Positions 6,336 to 6,571 of a DNA stretch of 6,571 bases are shown one piece after another. The stretch lies in contig CBFHZN010000043.1 in assembly GCA_965660355.1 (NCBI GenBank), positions 1 through 6,571 on the forward strand, read 5' to 3'. Every line of letters begins with the position of its first letter. The stretch's first letter is position 1. The position numbers were made by a program, and so were the translations under genes. Origin of the DNA: CAJXVY01 sp965660355. Lineage in GTDB: Bacteria; Actinomycetota; Actinomycetes; Actinomycetales; Microbacteriaceae. Below the pieces are notes generated by a model, which searched no databases, was not told where the DNA came from, and saw only the letters and a list, made by a program, of their open reading frames with translations.

Positions 6336-6341
6336 AGAGTA
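6336..6341 (-). promoter_or_regulatory. -10 element for a leaderless hydrolase transcript
   Basis: On the minus strand TACTCT (6341-6336) is followed by seven bases and the hydrolase ATG at 6328, so transcription would start at or next to the start codon. No strong -35 is visible; the region 16-18 bp upstream coincides with the T tract of the tRNA terminator. It fits the TANNNT pattern but is only one weak hexamer. Confidence 0.4.
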
Positions 6342-6350
6342 GCGGGGTCA

Positions 6351-6395
6351 GATAAAAAAGAAACCACGAGAAGTCGTGAAATTCTTCTCGTGGTT
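6351..6395 (-). terminator. Intrinsic terminator of tRNA-Arg
   Basis: On the minus strand a perfect 12-base stem, AACCACGAGAAG (6395-6384) with CTTCTCGTGGTT (6373-6362), encloses a 10-nt loop and is followed by TCTTTTTTA (6361-6353). It begins three bases after the tRNA 3' end and reads in the same direction. It is a textbook Rho-independent terminator and insulates the hydrolase gene from the tRNA promoter. Confidence 0.9.
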
Positions 6396-6397
6396 CG

Positions 6398-6470
6398 CAC
6401 GCTTGGAGGGACTCGAACCCCCAACCTTCTGATCCGTAGTCAGATGCTCTATCCATTGAGCTACAAGCGC
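6398..6470 (-). tRNA. tRNA-Arg (anticodon ACG)
   Basis: A complete 73-nt cloverleaf on the minus strand. The acceptor GCGCTTG pairs with CAAGCGT (one G-U pair at the end). The D arm is GCTC/GAGC with loop AATGGATA. The anticodon arm is TCTGA/TCAGA with loop CTACGGA, placing anticodon ACG at 6437-6435. The variable loop has five bases, and the T arm is GGGGG/CCCTC with loop TTCGAGT. The discriminator is G and CCA is not encoded. An ACG anticodon is normally edited to ICG by TadA and reads CGU, CGC and CGA arginine codons. It has a candidate promoter upstream and a strong terminator immediately downstream, so it is a single-gene transcription unit. Confidence 0.97.
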
Positions 6471-6484
6471 TTGGGCAAGCCTCC

Positions 6485-6513
6485 ACTCTACACAACAAGC
6501 CAAACAATTCCAA
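6485..6513 (-). promoter_or_regulatory. Candidate tRNA-Arg promoter
   Basis: On the minus strand TTGGAA (6513-6508), a 17-bp spacer and TAGAGT (6490-6485) form a good promoter. Transcription would start near 6478, about eight bases before the mature tRNA 5' end at 6470. The remaining bases up to 6571 hold no gene I can assign. Confidence 0.55.
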
Positions 6514-6571
6514 GAGCCGCTTGGGTTGACCAGTTTTCGGCGATTGAGTTATCGCATGCTGAGGCCAAAGT

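Noticed and set aside
6329..6424. N-terminal extension of the hydrolase frame (32 extra codons)
   Set aside because: It translates through the terminator hairpin and into the tRNA-Arg 3' end, and the extra residues do not resemble the family. The ATG at 6328 has a suitable -10 upstream.
6398..6470. tRNA-Arg as an integration site for a genomic island containing hipBA
   Set aside because: No duplicate of the tRNA 3' end was seen elsewhere in the window, and there is no integrase. The genes between look like ordinary chromosome.
6283..6513. Minus-strand 76-codon open frame across the tRNA
   Set aside because: It covers the tRNA gene and its terminator; the Cys/Ser-rich peptide is a typical tRNA-overlap artefact.
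6488..6571. Possible C-terminal end of a minus-strand gene (27 codons then TAG), and an equally open plus-strand frame from about 6507 to the edge
   Set aside because: Both are too short and unrecognisable, and each could be chance. The minus-strand stop falls inside the candidate tRNA -10. More flanking sequence would decide.

Overview
The window looks like bacterial chromosome from an actinobacterium of moderate GC content (mid to upper 40s % by eye, not computed). The evidence is indirect. The ABC-F ATPase resembles the Rv1473-type actinobacterial group. Two genes (pdxH and an alpha/beta hydrolase) have TANNNT -10 hexamers 6-7 nt before their ATG and no Shine-Dalgarno, as in actinobacterial leaderless genes. 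The tRNA-Arg(ACG) gene does not encode CCA. Small-genome freshwater or marine Microbacteriaceae (Rhodoluna/Aquiluna-like) would fit, but this is a guess from composition and style.

Layout, left to right. (1) At 1-474 (minus) lies the N-terminal part of an ABC-F ribosome-associated ATPase, running off the left edge. (2) At 662-2997 (plus) a PsiE-family four-helix membrane protein is followed after 26 nt by a full-length ABC half-exporter with fused membrane and nucleotide-binding domains; they are probably co-transcribed. (3) At 2999-3640 (minus) is pdxH, pyridoxamine 5'-phosphate oxidase, whose stop codon is one base from the exporter's stop. (4) At 3641-3888 a regulatory intergenic region carries a leaderless pdxH promoter and, on the other side, three copies of a 16-bp near-palindrome at 60- and 61-bp intervals. 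(5) At 3889-5345 (plus) is a hipBA toxin-antitoxin pair with a 4-nt ATGA overlap. (6) At 5375-6328 (minus) is an alpha/beta hydrolase, convergent with hipA. (7) At 6398-6470 (minus) is tRNA-Arg(ACG), with its own promoter and a strong intrinsic terminator in front of the hydrolase gene.

The most interesting region is 3641-5345. The HipB-like antitoxin almost certainly binds the three operators in front of its own gene. Two of them sit at -10-like hexamers, so the operon should be autorepressed. HipA keeps the kinase residues (ATP lysine, catalytic Asp, metal Asp), but by motif alignment it has glycine where E. coli HipA has the autophosphorylated Ser150. The other genes are ordinary housekeeping or transport functions with no evident functional link to hipBA. 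I see no insertion sequence, integrase, CRISPR array or prophage gene.
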